A DNA stretch of 64,000 nucleotides from Tunicatimonas pelagia (lineage in GTDB: Bacteria; Bacteroidota; Bacteroidia; Cytophagales; Cyclobacteriaceae). Position numbers and translations under genes: made by a program. The DNA lies in contig NZ_CP120683.1 of NCBI RefSeq assembly GCF_030506325.1, positions 5,407,001 through 5,471,000 of the forward strand. The letters run 5' to 3'. The stretch's first letter is position 1, and each line of letters opens with the position of its first letter. Below, one piece after another: positions 36,201-45,617 of this stretch. Under the pieces are notes generated by a model. It was not told the origin of the DNA, did not search any database, and saw nothing but the letters and a program-made list of their open reading frames with translations.

Positions 36201-38612
36201 ATGAATACCGAACCAACCTACGTAGAGAATACCATTAACTTTACACTGCTATTTAGCCAGATTAGGAAGAAGTGGTATCTATTTCTGATCTGCTTCCTAA
36301 TTATTATTCCGGTAGCGCTACTGTTTGTTAAGTTTGGAGAAAAGAAATATGATGCCTACGGTAGTGTTCTAATCAGTAAACAAGAGTTTGGTTCAGTAGG
36401 TACCGATCAGGTTTTAGTAGATGACAATCGGATTATTGAGCGAAGTATTATTCTACAAGATGAGATTAAGCGGTTAAACTCGTTCGACCTAATTCATGAA
36501 GCGTTGAATACGCTAGATTTTGGGATCACCTACTATACGGTAGAAAGTTTTTGGCCTGATTTTTTGAAGGAGAGTTGGTTAAATGAAACCTATCATGCAT
36601 TGCCCATTGATGTGGTGCTCGATTCCAGCCAAGTGCAGTTAGTGGGAGCGTTAGTGCATCTGAGTATTGATGAGTCAAATAATGTTACCGTTCGGGTTGA
36701 TGCTGAGAAATCTTCGATTCATAATTTAGCTACCAATCAGAAAGTAGCTGAGGTAGAAGCCGTAAGCTTTGAGGAGACTACCAAAATTGGCGAACCTTTT
36801 AGTAACGAATACCTCGCCATGCAGATAGTGCCAACCTCGGAGGTGCAGCCGGTAGGTGATTATTATTTCAAAATCAGTACATCTACCTCATTAGCCAATA
36901 AGTACCAAGATTTGCTAGTAGCCCAGCCGGCCAGTACGGCCGCAAAAGCTGCTCCAGTAGAGTCTCGGGTGGTAAACCTTAGCATAGAAACACCCATCCC
37001 CGAAAAAGGAGTGACCTTTCTGAATGCGCTAATCAACACCTACATCAGCAAAGACGTACAAAATAAAAACCAGAAGGGGGTAACCACTGTGGCTTTTCTG
37101 GAGAAAGAAATTGCTATCATTGGCGATTCTTTGAAGAAAGCCAGAAGTTCTTTCGGAGAATTTCGGAACAAAAATAATATTGTAGATTTAGCGCAAGGAA
37201 AGCTGCTTGGCCTGAACAAGCAGAATGAACTAGAGGTTGAACAGAGTGAGCTAGAGAATCGGTTAGCGTACTACAAAAGAACATCCCGATCACTACGCAA
37301 CGAAGGCAGTCTGGTAACTCCCTCAGCGGCAGGTATTTCTGATCGTGCCTTTGAAGAGTTGGTGATGGAACATATTGCGTTGAATGCCCGGGCAAAGCGG
37401 GCACTGAACTATAATAACGCAGATAATCCGCTCGTCAATCAAATTGAGCAGCAGTTAACCATTCTCAAAGGTGCCATATCCGATAATCTTGACAATGCAA
37501 TTACTACCACCCAAACCAACCTACGAAGCGTGAACCGCCGATTAGGTCAAATCAATTCTCAGGTAAAGGCTCTGCCTGATAATGAGCAAGAATTTGATAA
37601 ACTAGATCGGGACGTAGCGTATTATCAAGAAAAATACGACTATCTGATACGCAAAAAGGCTGATTCTGAACTGGCACTGGCCACTAACTTGCCAGATGTG
37701 GAAATAGTTGATAGCGTGAAGATTTCTCCGGAACCGGTAGCTCCCAACGGCAAACTCATTTTAATGTCGGCACTGTTTTTATCATTGGTTCTTCCGTTTG
37801 GGTTCATTGTGCCGTCCATGTTCTTCGGAGATAATCTGGTAAATAAGTCAGATATTGAGGATCATGCCGAAATCCCGATGTTGGGCGTAGTTTCTAACGG
37901 GCCAAAGGCCGGAGGGCTGGTGGCGAAAAGTATGCCGAATACTTCAGTGGCTGAGTCTTTTGAATACATTCGTATCAATCTTCAGTACTACTTCCGGGAG
38001 CGAAACAATCAGGTAATTGGCATTACCTCCTCTGTTGAAGGAGAGGGTAAAACATTTTGTGCTACCAATCTGGCCTGGACATTTGCCGAGGCTGGACAAA
38101 AAACGTTACTCATTGGCTGCGATTTTCGTCGTCCTAAGGTAGATAAATACTTTAAAAACGATACGCTCTACGGACTGGCCAACTACCTGGAAAAAGGGTT
38201 TGAAATAGAAAAGCTGTTTCGCCCGTCTTCTTCGCCCAACCTAGACATCATTTTCTCCGGTTTCTCTAATGAAAGTCCTATTAAGCTGCTGGAAAAGCCA
38301 TCGCTGCGAGAGCTAATTGAGCGGGTTAAGTCAGAATACGATCAAATCATTGTGGATACTCCACCCGTAGGGCTGGTAGCCGATTACCTAATTTTAGAGC
38401 AGTTTTTTGATCTAACCTTGTTTGTGGTTCGCAATAACTATACTGATAGGGCAACTATTAAAGGCATCAATGAAATTCAAAGGAAGAACCAAATCAAAAA
38501 TTTGAACTTGGTACTTAACGGAGCTTCTTCTTCGGGCTACGGTTACGTGCAGTCTAAGAGCAGTTACTACCGGGAGTCGGCCTCGCTGAAGTCGCGCTTT
38601 AAGCTATCCTAA
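36201..38612 (+). CDS. Wzc-type polysaccharide co-polymerase and tyrosine autokinase
   Basis: An 803-residue inner-membrane protein controlling chain length and export of an exopolysaccharide. A Wzz-type N-terminus has a first transmembrane helix at about 27-46, then a long periplasmic coiled-coil region (about 270-500), a second helix (about 525-545) and a cytoplasmic BY-kinase domain. Walker A is SSVEGEGKTFCATN (about 612-625), Walker A' IGCDFRRPK, Walker B IIVDTPPVG. The C-terminal tail has Tyr residues (YGYVQSKSSYYRES) as autophosphorylation sites. No Wza-type exporter is in the window. First gene of the polysaccharide cluster. Confidence 0.93.
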   Translation: MNTEPTYVENTINFTLLFSQIRKKWYLFLICFLIIIPVALLFVKFGEKKYDAYGSVLISKQEFGSVGTDQVLVDDNRIIERSIILQDEIKRLNSFDLIHEALNTLDFGITYYTVESFWPDFLKESWLNETYHALPIDVVLDSSQVQLVGALVHLSIDESNNVTVRVDAEKSSIHNLATNQKVAEVEAVSFEETTKIGEPFSNEYLAMQIVPTSEVQPVGDYYFKISTSTSLANKYQDLLVAQPASTAAKAAPVESRVVNLSIETPIPEKGVTFLNALINTYISKDVQNKNQKGVTTVAFLEKEIAIIGDSLKKARSSFGEFRNKNNIVDLAQGKLLGLNKQNELEVEQSELENRLAYYKRTSRSLRNEGSLVTPSAAGISDRAFEELVMEHIALNARAKRALNYNNADNPLVNQIEQQLTILKGAISDNLDNAITTTQTNLRSVNRRLGQINSQVKALPDNEQEFDKLDRDVAYYQEKYDYLIRKKADSELALATNLPDVEIVDSVKISPEPVAPNGKLILMSALFLSLVLPFGFIVPSMFFGDNLVNKSDIEDHAEIPMLGVVSNGPKAGGLVAKSMPNTSVAESFEYIRINLQYYFRERNNQVIGITSSVEGEGKTFCATNLAWTFAEAGQKTLLIGCDFRRPKVDKYFKNDTLYGLANYLEKGFEIEKLFRPSSSPNLDIIFSGFSNESPIKLLEKPSLRELIERVKSEYDQIIVDTPPVGLVADYLILEQFFDLTLFVVRNNYTDRATIKGINEIQRKNQIKNLNLVLNGASSSGYGYVQSKSSYYRESASLKSRFKLS

Positions 38613-38617
38613 TCTTC

Positions 38618-40651
38618 GTGCTTCATTTCTCAGGTATGGTTTCCCGGCTAGCCTTACTCTATGCTCTCCTGTTGGCTAATACGATCTACGGCAGTTGTAG
38701 CACGGTGCCGCCCCACCCCCGGATTTTTGTGCAACCAGCGGATGTAGCCTTACTTAAAGAAAAGCGTAACGTGCCTCCCTTTAACCGACTATGGCAGGAA
38801 GTGAAGCAAGATGATGGGGCACTGAGCCTGGCGGTTCAGTATCTTCTGGAACAAGATGAGGCGGTAGGGCGAACCGCCATCGATGCGGGCTTGGCTTTAT
38901 TAAAAGCAGGAAAAGATGCCCGTTCCTTGTACAACCCGCTGCTAATTGGAGCTTGTGTGTACGACTGGTGCTATCCGCTGCTATCGCAATCGCAGAAGCA
39001 GCAATTTATCAAGGAGTTTATCAGAATTGCAAAGTTACACGAACCTGGCTTTCCTGCCGATATTACTACCTCGGCCGTGGTAGGGCATAATTCAGAAGGG
39101 TGGTTGTTGAGTGGGCAATTACCGGCAGGGCTGGCTATTTATGATGAAGAGCCACAAATGTTTCGCGCGGCTGAGACCCTTCTCCGGCAGCGATTTGTAC
39201 CCGCGCGGGATTTTCATTACCAAGCCCATATGCATCATCAGGGCGACTCCTACATTGGCACTCGCTTTCAGCATGATATTATGGCTGCTTGGCTATTTCG
39301 TCGAGCCGGACTTAAACCGGTTTTTAGCGAAAACCAGCAATTTGTGCCTTATCAATTGCTCTACCATTTGCGCCCCGATGGCCAGCAAATGCGAAGTGGA
39401 GATACTTTTGATGATCGGGGGCGGGACCGCCGAAAACGCCGAATAGCGTTATTTACCGGAAGCTACTACAATGATCCTTATCTGCTGACATTGGCCGACA
39501 TGAATCTGTTTTTTGATAAAACCATCGAAGATAAAATCTTCGAATTGCTATTGCGCCCAATTGATGCTAAAAGAAAACCATTGTCTGATCTTCCCCGGGC
39601 AAAGTATTTTCCAGAACCTATGGGTGAGATGGTAGTACGAACGGGGTGGAATATGGGGATTGGCAGCAATGATGCGGTAGTGCATATGCGGATTGGCAAC
39701 TACTTTTTTGGCAACCACCAGCGCAAAGATTTTGGTACCTTCCAGATTTACTATAAAGGTGCTTTAGCTGTCACCAGTGGAGTTTACGGCAGTAAAGATG
39801 AACAGTCGCACTACGGTAAGCCTTACTGGATGAACTACTACCACCAAACTAGTTCTCAGAACGGCCTACTGATTTATAACAACCAGCTAAAAGAATTTGA
39901 AGCCAAGCGGTCTTCTATAAATGATGGCGGGCAGTATTGGCCCAATCAGGGGCAAGATCACCCGAACGATCTTGAGATGCTGTTAAACCCTGAACATGGT
40001 TATGAAATGGGCCAGGTGATCGATTACGGATTTTTCCCAGATAGTATTAACCCTACGTACAGCTACATTACGGGCGACATTACGGCAGCGTACTTACCTG
40101 AAACTATAGAGAAGGTGAGTCGCACAATGGCTACCATTACCACCGGGAATAGGGATATTCCTCTGGTATTTGTTGTGTATGACCGAGTAATTGCACGAGA
40201 ATCAGCGTTTGAGAAAAAGTGGCTAATGCACAGCGAAACTATGCCTACCGTAGAAGGAAGCACGATCACTATTAAAAACAATAAACCTCATTATCAGCAT
40301 AAACAGCGATATTTTGGGAAACTGGTAATGCAAAGTTTGCTACCGCTAAACCAGAAAATTCAAGCAGCGCAAAATATTCAGAATGTTTTTGCTAGCTCGG
40401 CAGAAACCCGGGGCGTGGTGGTGGAGAAAAAGCGAAAAGGGGTAGAGTCGGCTCCGTGGACAACTACGGTATCGCCAACTGATGAGGCTAACTGCCACGA
40501 ATTTTTACACGTAGGGTGGGTTACGTCTATTTCCGGTGAAAAGTCAGTGGAGATTGATTTTACAGATGATACCAAAGAATTAGCTATTCAATTAGGTGAT
40601 AGTGCCTTTTTATTAAAGGTCGAACAGGGAAAATTAAACTGGTTAAACTAA
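38618..40651 (+). CDS. Heparinase II/III-like polysaccharide lyase family protein
   Basis: A 677-residue exported protein. An N-terminal hydrophobic stretch ending LLLANTIYGSCS is a signal peptide; the start may be the GTG at 38618 or the ATG at 38636. Residues about 60-330 form the alpha/alpha-toroid with NSEGWLLSGQ and QAHMHHQGDSYIG, and about 345-660 form the beta-sandwich with GNHQRKDFGTFQIYYKG, matching the heparinase II/III His/Tyr region. These enzymes cleave uronate-containing glycans by beta-elimination. It lies 5 bases after the Wzc-type gene and 6 before a GT4 gene, so it probably trims or releases the polymer made by this cluster (inference). Confidence 0.85.
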   Translation: MLHFSGMVSRLALLYALLLANTIYGSCSTVPPHPRIFVQPADVALLKEKRNVPPFNRLWQEVKQDDGALSLAVQYLLEQDEAVGRTAIDAGLALLKAGKDARSLYNPLLIGACVYDWCYPLLSQSQKQQFIKEFIRIAKLHEPGFPADITTSAVVGHNSEGWLLSGQLPAGLAIYDEEPQMFRAAETLLRQRFVPARDFHYQAHMHHQGDSYIGTRFQHDIMAAWLFRRAGLKPVFSENQQFVPYQLLYHLRPDGQQMRSGDTFDDRGRDRRKRRIALFTGSYYNDPYLLTLADMNLFFDKTIEDKIFELLLRPIDAKRKPLSDLPRAKYFPEPMGEMVVRTGWNMGIGSNDAVVHMRIGNYFFGNHQRKDFGTFQIYYKGALAVTSGVYGSKDEQSHYGKPYWMNYYHQTSSQNGLLIYNNQLKEFEAKRSSINDGGQYWPNQGQDHPNDLEMLLNPEHGYEMGQVIDYGFFPDSINPTYSYITGDITAAYLPETIEKVSRTMATITTGNRDIPLVFVVYDRVIARESAFEKKWLMHSETMPTVEGSTITIKNNKPHYQHKQRYFGKLVMQSLLPLNQKIQAAQNIQNVFASSAETRGVVVEKKRKGVESAPWTTTVSPTDEANCHEFLHVGWVTSISGEKSVEIDFTDDTKELAIQLGDSAFLLKVEQGKLNWLN

Positions 40652-40657
40652 AAGCTC

Positions 40658-41896
40658 GTGAGTACTAAATTTAATATTGTAGTTTATGGTAACCTATCAG
40701 CTTCGGGGAAATCAGGCTTATCGTTTTTTAATTATCAGGTAGCTAAGTATTTGTATGATAAGAATATGCTGCACCAAGTGTACTGCCTTAGAATTGCAAA
40801 CCAAAAACACGAGATAGAGATTCCGGCTGACAAAATACAAACTGCACATAGTCACCTTCCTACGAAAATAAAGCTTGCGCTGCTAAGAAGACTTAAGAAG
40901 CACACCAAATACAACGAGCGGCATTTGAGCGAAAAAATATTTGATCGATTTGTGAGTACGATCATTGATGTAGAAGGAGTTCAAGTACTGTTTAATCTCA
41001 AGCCGGCCGTTCCACTAACCACAGTAAAAGCCCGTTCACGTCAACTCTTTACAGTTACGTTGGCCACAATAGCTCACCCCCAATTTAACTTTAAGCAGAT
41101 TAAAAAGATTGAAGAGCTGTACGCTATCAAAGACAAATCATCGTACTCGAATGTATCGCGTATGAAGAAGGTCTGCGATACGCTCAACAGCAGTGATTTA
41201 GTAATTCCAAAAATTGGATCGAGCTTTATCAGCAATACGTACACTAGTCACGGCGTGCCGCAAGTGCATCGGCTAACGAAAATAGCAGGGATAGACACCA
41301 CTACCTATCTGCCCCGAAGCAATCAGCCGGAATCTCGTTTACCCGTTAAGTTCGTTACGGTAGCTCAATTTAATTTAATTAAAGGCGTACCCTTGCTGCT
41401 AGATGCCTGGAAAAAATATTGGGCAACCCTGCCCGGTTCTGCTGAACTGCACTTTATTGGCAGGGTTGATCCGACTGCTCAGCAGTTGATTGAGAAGTGT
41501 TTTTCGGCATTGCCATCGGTACATTACCACCCCTTTTCGAAGCAAATCCACCAGGACCTTCTCCAGTACGATGTCTTTATTGCATCTTCGGTATCAGATC
41601 TGCTCCCGCGCACGGTACTGGAAGCAATGGCTTGCGGGCTTCCGGTTATTGCATCGTCTCACTGCGGTGCTGCCGATTTAATAGAGCCATCAGTTAGTGG
41701 GTTCATCTACGATCCTTTTGATACCGAAGAATTAGCTTCGCTCATGAGGTGGTTTACCGAACACCATAACCAGATAATGGCTATGGGAAAGCAGGGCCGG
41801 GAGAAGGTAGAAAAGTTGGGGTTTGATAATTTCTTGGATGAAGTATGCCAAGTGATAGAAGAAAAACGTCGTGTAGTACGTGATGGTGTGGTTTAG
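40658..41896 (+). CDS. Glycosyltransferase family 4
   Basis: A 412-residue cytoplasmic glycosyltransferase with a GTG start 6 bases after the heparinase-like gene. The donor domain shows VAQFNLIKGVPLLLDAWKKY and the E-x7-E region SSVSDLLPRTVLEAMACGLP, followed by HCGAADLIEPSVSGF. The first Glu of the pair is Asp here (SD for SE), a conservative change. Its place in the plus-strand operon implies assembly of the polysaccharide repeat unit. Sugar unknown. Confidence 0.87.
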   Translation: MSTKFNIVVYGNLSASGKSGLSFFNYQVAKYLYDKNMLHQVYCLRIANQKHEIEIPADKIQTAHSHLPTKIKLALLRRLKKHTKYNERHLSEKIFDRFVSTIIDVEGVQVLFNLKPAVPLTTVKARSRQLFTVTLATIAHPQFNFKQIKKIEELYAIKDKSSYSNVSRMKKVCDTLNSSDLVIPKIGSSFISNTYTSHGVPQVHRLTKIAGIDTTTYLPRSNQPESRLPVKFVTVAQFNLIKGVPLLLDAWKKYWATLPGSAELHFIGRVDPTAQQLIEKCFSALPSVHYHPFSKQIHQDLLQYDVFIASSVSDLLPRTVLEAMACGLPVIASSHCGAADLIEPSVSGFIYDPFDTEELASLMRWFTEHHNQIMAMGKQGREKVEKLGFDNFLDEVCQVIEEKRRVVRDGVV

Positions 41897-41928
41897 ACTC
41901 GCTCGTTTTAACCTGCAAAAAAAATACA

Positions 41929-42678
41929 ATGGAAAAGGTTGATAGTATTTATGTGTTTTATCATTTGTTCTTAGTAGATCGATGGAGGCATATTTGGAAC
42001 TATCATGTACAAACCGTGATAGAATCAGAGCTTTACGATAGTTGCAAGGAAGTAAAGGTCGGAGTGATCTACAAAAATGCGGAAGAGCTGAAAGAGTTTG
42101 AGGATATTATCAAGAAGTATCCCAAGGTGTCAATCTTGTATTCTAGGAGTTACAGTAGCCTCCCGGTTACCATCTGGAACGAGCCTAAGAAAACAATTAC
42201 CGCCCAATTAGGCGAGGGCGAGTCTATTTTAAAAATGATAGAGTACGCTAAAAAGATTGAAGGCAATCAGTTTTCTTGCTTATTTTTTCACTCTAAAGGG
42301 GTAACCCGGCCCAACAACGAGAAGAGGTCGCAGATTAGTCATTTTTACGCTAGAGGGTTAGCGGAAAGTGCCGATGCTGGGGAAACTCAACGCTTTATAC
42401 TGCAAGATATGACCGAAGAAACAGTAGCTAAGTGGAGGGAGAAATTAGCCCTTCTTAAGCGCCACTCATTCTACTACTACATTTGGAATTTCTTTTGGAT
42501 CAGCGGAAAAATGCTCCAGGCTTTTGATTTTAAAGCGTTTAACAAGCGCGGAGAGTTTCCGACGAAGTATAAGTTCAAAGATCGCCACCACACGGCCATA
42601 TTTCCCATCAACTTGTACCAAGTACAACACAAAAAGAAGCTGGGGGATATAAGAAAGCTGATTGGGTTTTACGAGTAG
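41929..42678 (+). CDS. Putative glycosyltransferase-like protein, unknown family
   Basis: A 249-residue soluble protein in the polysaccharide operon, 32 bases after a GT4 gene. No firm family was recognised. Features are an N-terminal WNYHVQTVIES, an alpha/beta pattern with VKVGVIYKN, and FFHSKGVTRP at about 122-131, which recalls the HTKxS/HSKG segments of rhamnan-synthesis-F and related sugar-transfer proteins. Positively charged segments near the C-terminus suggest membrane-surface binding. A role in sugar transfer is inferred only from this motif and the neighbourhood. Confidence 0.55.
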   Translation: MEKVDSIYVFYHLFLVDRWRHIWNYHVQTVIESELYDSCKEVKVGVIYKNAEELKEFEDIIKKYPKVSILYSRSYSSLPVTIWNEPKKTITAQLGEGESILKMIEYAKKIEGNQFSCLFFHSKGVTRPNNEKRSQISHFYARGLAESADAGETQRFILQDMTEETVAKWREKLALLKRHSFYYYIWNFFWISGKMLQAFDFKAFNKRGEFPTKYKFKDRHHTAIFPINLYQVQHKKKLGDIRKLIGFYE

Positions 42679-42691
42679 TACAAATCAAGCA

Positions 42692-44197
42692 CTACAGCAC
42701 GTAGCCCGCGGGTTTCTGCAACTTTTTGGGCAGCAGGGTTAGTAAACGTTCTTTATCTTCGGCAGAAAACACAGAATTAAACTTCATCAGCAGTAGGTAC
42801 AGGCCGAGGCCCACCGCAATTTTGAGAAAGAGTAGCCAAGTGTAAGTCGGAGTGTACTGATCTATCAAATACAAAATACCGATAGTCACTACACAGTTTA
42901 CCACAGATTTAAGTGTGGCTATTCCTTGCAATTTCAAATCTATGTGTTTTTTGAGAAGGAAATAAATGATAACTTTTTGAAGAAACTGGCTCAGGGTGGT
43001 AGCGAGAGCCATACCTACTGCCCCAAACTGGTAAGCCATCGGAATACCGACGCCTAAGTTAACTACAGTAGACAGTCGGGCAATCAGCAATATTTTGGGT
43101 TTCTTAATTGTCTTTGCTACCATCCCCAGCGGAATACTATTAAAGATCAGAAAAACTAAGAATATACAAATAGGAAGGTAGGCTTGCTGGGTATATTCTT
43201 GCTTGAGCGCGAAATCTAGCATTTCCCTACCCAGAGGAACAAATATGGCTATTGCCAGAAAGCTCACAATATTATTTGCATTGTATATGATTGAGAAACT
43301 ACGGTTAATGTCTGAATCTCGCTGAGAAGCATCAAATTTGGTGTACAGAGCTACCTCAAAAATATGCTTGAACATAAGATGCGGGTAGAACTTAAGGAAT
43401 TTGGTAAGAATCCGCGTGGAGATAGCGTAGATCGCCACTTGTACATTGTTAGAGAAGTAAGCCAGTATGTACCGATCAATGTCAGTACCTAAAAAAGAGC
43501 CGCCTAGCTTATCAATGTAACTCGCCTTTCGGTACGCTTTTTCGTCGGGGGTTTCTTCCCTTTTGCGAATAATGCGCTTCAGGCCGGGAAACCCATAATT
43601 ACGTACAAAGAAAAAAGAGGATAGCACCGTGAAAAGAGTTTCACACGCAGCAAATCCAATAATAAAGAATAGAAATTCTTCCTGCTGGTTGATTCCCACC
43701 ACCACCACGGCAACTCGCGATAACTCATAAACCACATTGGTGCCAAATACAATATCTTGGGAAAGCCGTATTAAGAAAGCTTGTTTAAGAATTGTGTTGC
43801 CGATGGATAGAACAACGATGATCTGAAATATGGCAAAGTGAAGGAAAAAACCATTCAGGCCAATACTGTCATCAAAGTAGTTAAAAGTCAGGATTAACAA
43901 TAGTGTGATGGCGGTAGCAATTACTACCCGGCGGCCTACTATGTGCCACACCACATATCCTACTTGTTTATTGTCTTCTAAGGAGGGAATGTAGCGGAAC
44001 AAGTACTGGTCGTAACCAAATGAGATAAATAGGTTGAGCATGGGCACCATCCCATTCAGTATTGCGTAGGCACCGTATTCTATCGGAGGCAGGTAGCGTA
44101 CCAGTAATATCATGCCGAACAAGGCAACTAGCACGTTGAGAACGGATATTGCCACTGAGTACGGAATAGCGGATTTGGTTCGGGTTTTTATTGACAT
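42692..44197 (-). CDS. Polysaccharide flippase, Wzx-like
   Basis: A 501-residue membrane protein with about 14 helices, of the MOP/MATE polysaccharide-transport superfamily. The opening helix VAISVLNVLVALFGMILLVR followed by YLPPIEYGAYAILNG is typical of O-antigen or EPS flippases. It moves undecaprenyl-linked repeat units across the inner membrane. It converges on the plus-strand operon (14 bases apart) and lies 24 bases after the sulfotransferase gene, with which it probably forms a minus-strand operon. Confidence 0.9.
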   Translation of the reverse strand: MSIKTRTKSAIPYSVAISVLNVLVALFGMILLVRYLPPIEYGAYAILNGMVPMLNLFISFGYDQYLFRYIPSLEDNKQVGYVVWHIVGRRVVIATAITLLLILTFNYFDDSIGLNGFFLHFAIFQIIVVLSIGNTILKQAFLIRLSQDIVFGTNVVYELSRVAVVVVGINQQEEFLFFIIGFAACETLFTVLSSFFFVRNYGFPGLKRIIRKREETPDEKAYRKASYIDKLGGSFLGTDIDRYILAYFSNNVQVAIYAISTRILTKFLKFYPHLMFKHIFEVALYTKFDASQRDSDINRSFSIIYNANNIVSFLAIAIFVPLGREMLDFALKQEYTQQAYLPICIFLVFLIFNSIPLGMVAKTIKKPKILLIARLSTVVNLGVGIPMAYQFGAVGMALATTLSQFLQKVIIYFLLKKHIDLKLQGIATLKSVVNCVVTIGILYLIDQYTPTYTWLLFLKIAVGLGLYLLLMKFNSVFSAEDKERLLTLLPKKLQKPAGYVL

Positions 44198-44221
44198 GAG
44201 CTATAGAAACAAGGCACTGAA

Positions 44222-45196
44222 TTAGTGAGTAACTTGGTGAAGTCGCAAGTAGTAAGATATGCCACTTCTGATTCCCTTTTCCCTAATATGGAACCGGAAT
44301 GCGTTATAACCACTGATTAGTGCCAATAAATTTTTATTAATAGAAGATAAGGCGCGGTGCTGCTCGGCATAGTCAAGAGAGTACCCACTTTTAGTAGCCG
44401 ACGGAAACGTTATTTCCTCAATGCGCTTGATGACTGCTTGAGATAGTTCTGCCTGATACTTCTTTTTATTACTACCCACAATCTGCTTAGCATTTTTAGC
44501 ATCACCGTGGTTCTCCGCCGATTTGTTTAGCGTCATCATGGCTGCCTGATAACTTATTCCTACAAATTGGCAAATCTGCCGAAGTATCTTCTCCGGCTGA
44601 TCCAGTAGTGCTTCGTACTGAATCTCGAGATAGCTATCGGCAAATAGGGCAGCATCAGTGCGGGCTTGCTTTACAGATTGATGCCAAACATCAGCAAATA
44701 AAAGTGGATTTTTTCCCCATAATTTTTTAGCGGACAAACAGCAATCGCGCGGATCGCGAATGATATGAATAAATTTTGCGTGAGGAAAAATTTCTTGTTT
44801 AAGAATTCTCATCTTGGTAACGTAGCTGGGGGTTTTATCACCAAAAACAGTATTCATTGAGGGTTTAGAGCCGTAAAATCTCAGTAAAAACTCAAAAAGA
44901 TCGGCCCAGCCAGAAAATTCGGAAGCCGCTGCTAACCAAGTAGCTTTATCTAAGAATTTTCCCCTCCGTTTTGTGTCTCTAAAAAATGGAGTTTTAGCTA
45001 GTTCGTCATAGAAAGCTTTCATTCCTTGCGGGTATTCTGGGCACTGGTGATCGAACTTTTCGTATAAATAAGGGATAAAGTGCGTTTCTACGCTAGAAAT
45101 ACTGATTTTTGAGTGTTGGTTTAGTAGTGTTCTTAATAACTTTGTGCCACTTCTGGGCATACCTACAATGAAAATAGGTCCTTTAAAGGTATTCAT
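44222..45196 (-). CDS. Sulfotransferase (PAPS-dependent)
   Basis: A 324-residue sulfotransferase that would move sulfate from PAPS to a sugar hydroxyl. The 5'-phosphosulfate loop is VGMPRSGTKLL (11-21), and the 3'-phosphate-binding segment is HIIRDPRDCCLSAKK (144-158). There is no signal or membrane helix, so it acts in the cytoplasm, before flipping. It is upstream of the flippase gene on the same strand. With a second sulfotransferase at 48.2 kb, it points to a sulfated polymer. The acceptor is unknown. Confidence 0.87.
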   Translation of the reverse strand: MNTFKGPIFIVGMPRSGTKLLRTLLNQHSKISISSVETHFIPYLYEKFDHQCPEYPQGMKAFYDELAKTPFFRDTKRRGKFLDKATWLAAASEFSGWADLFEFLLRFYGSKPSMNTVFGDKTPSYVTKMRILKQEIFPHAKFIHIIRDPRDCCLSAKKLWGKNPLLFADVWHQSVKQARTDAALFADSYLEIQYEALLDQPEKILRQICQFVGISYQAAMMTLNKSAENHGDAKNAKQIVGSNKKKYQAELSQAVIKRIEEITFPSATKSGYSLDYAEQHRALSSINKNLLALISGYNAFRFHIREKGIRSGISYYLRLHQVTH

Positions 45197-45617
45197 TTTA
45201 AGTAGGTTGGTGTTATTGGTGAAAAGTCAGTCGCTGCCCTCGCTTTGTTAATTGCTGCATTATTATTTTTCAAGTACTCATCGAGTAATTTGGTTAGGTA
45301 AGAGTAAGGAATACTGCCTACCAGAATAGTAAACATATTCGGGAGTTGTATAGTGAAATCATGAGGAGTTCTAAGAAAAGCTATAAAGTAGAAAATAGTC
45401 TTTTAACGCATTAAAATTAAAAATTTGCTCATATTTTAGCGCGACTACTACCAACCCTTAGATGGACTAAACTTACTTGAGGCCAAGCGGCTTTTGCGGA
45501 ATAAATACAAAGAGACTAAATTATCTCAATCTTCACCATTGCTAAACGACCGAAACAACAGGCGTCATTTTTAAATTTTATCATGCTTCCGCTAAGAAGA
45601 CTGCAAACATACGCAAA
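45197..45617. other. Divergent 421-base gap
   Basis: Lies between the minus-strand sulfotransferase and the plus-strand GT4 gene. No promoter box of the TAnnTTTG type is obvious. A stop-free stretch at about 45445-45574 (QPLDGLNLLEAKRLLRNKYK) has coding character but lacks a start codon; it may be the tail of a lost gene. Nothing else was recognised. Confidence 0.45.

Noticed and set aside
45445-45574. Stop-free 43-codon stretch with coding-like text in the gap before a GT4 gene
   Set aside because: No start codon, preceded by a stop, and such a run is expected by chance fairly often; kept only as a note.
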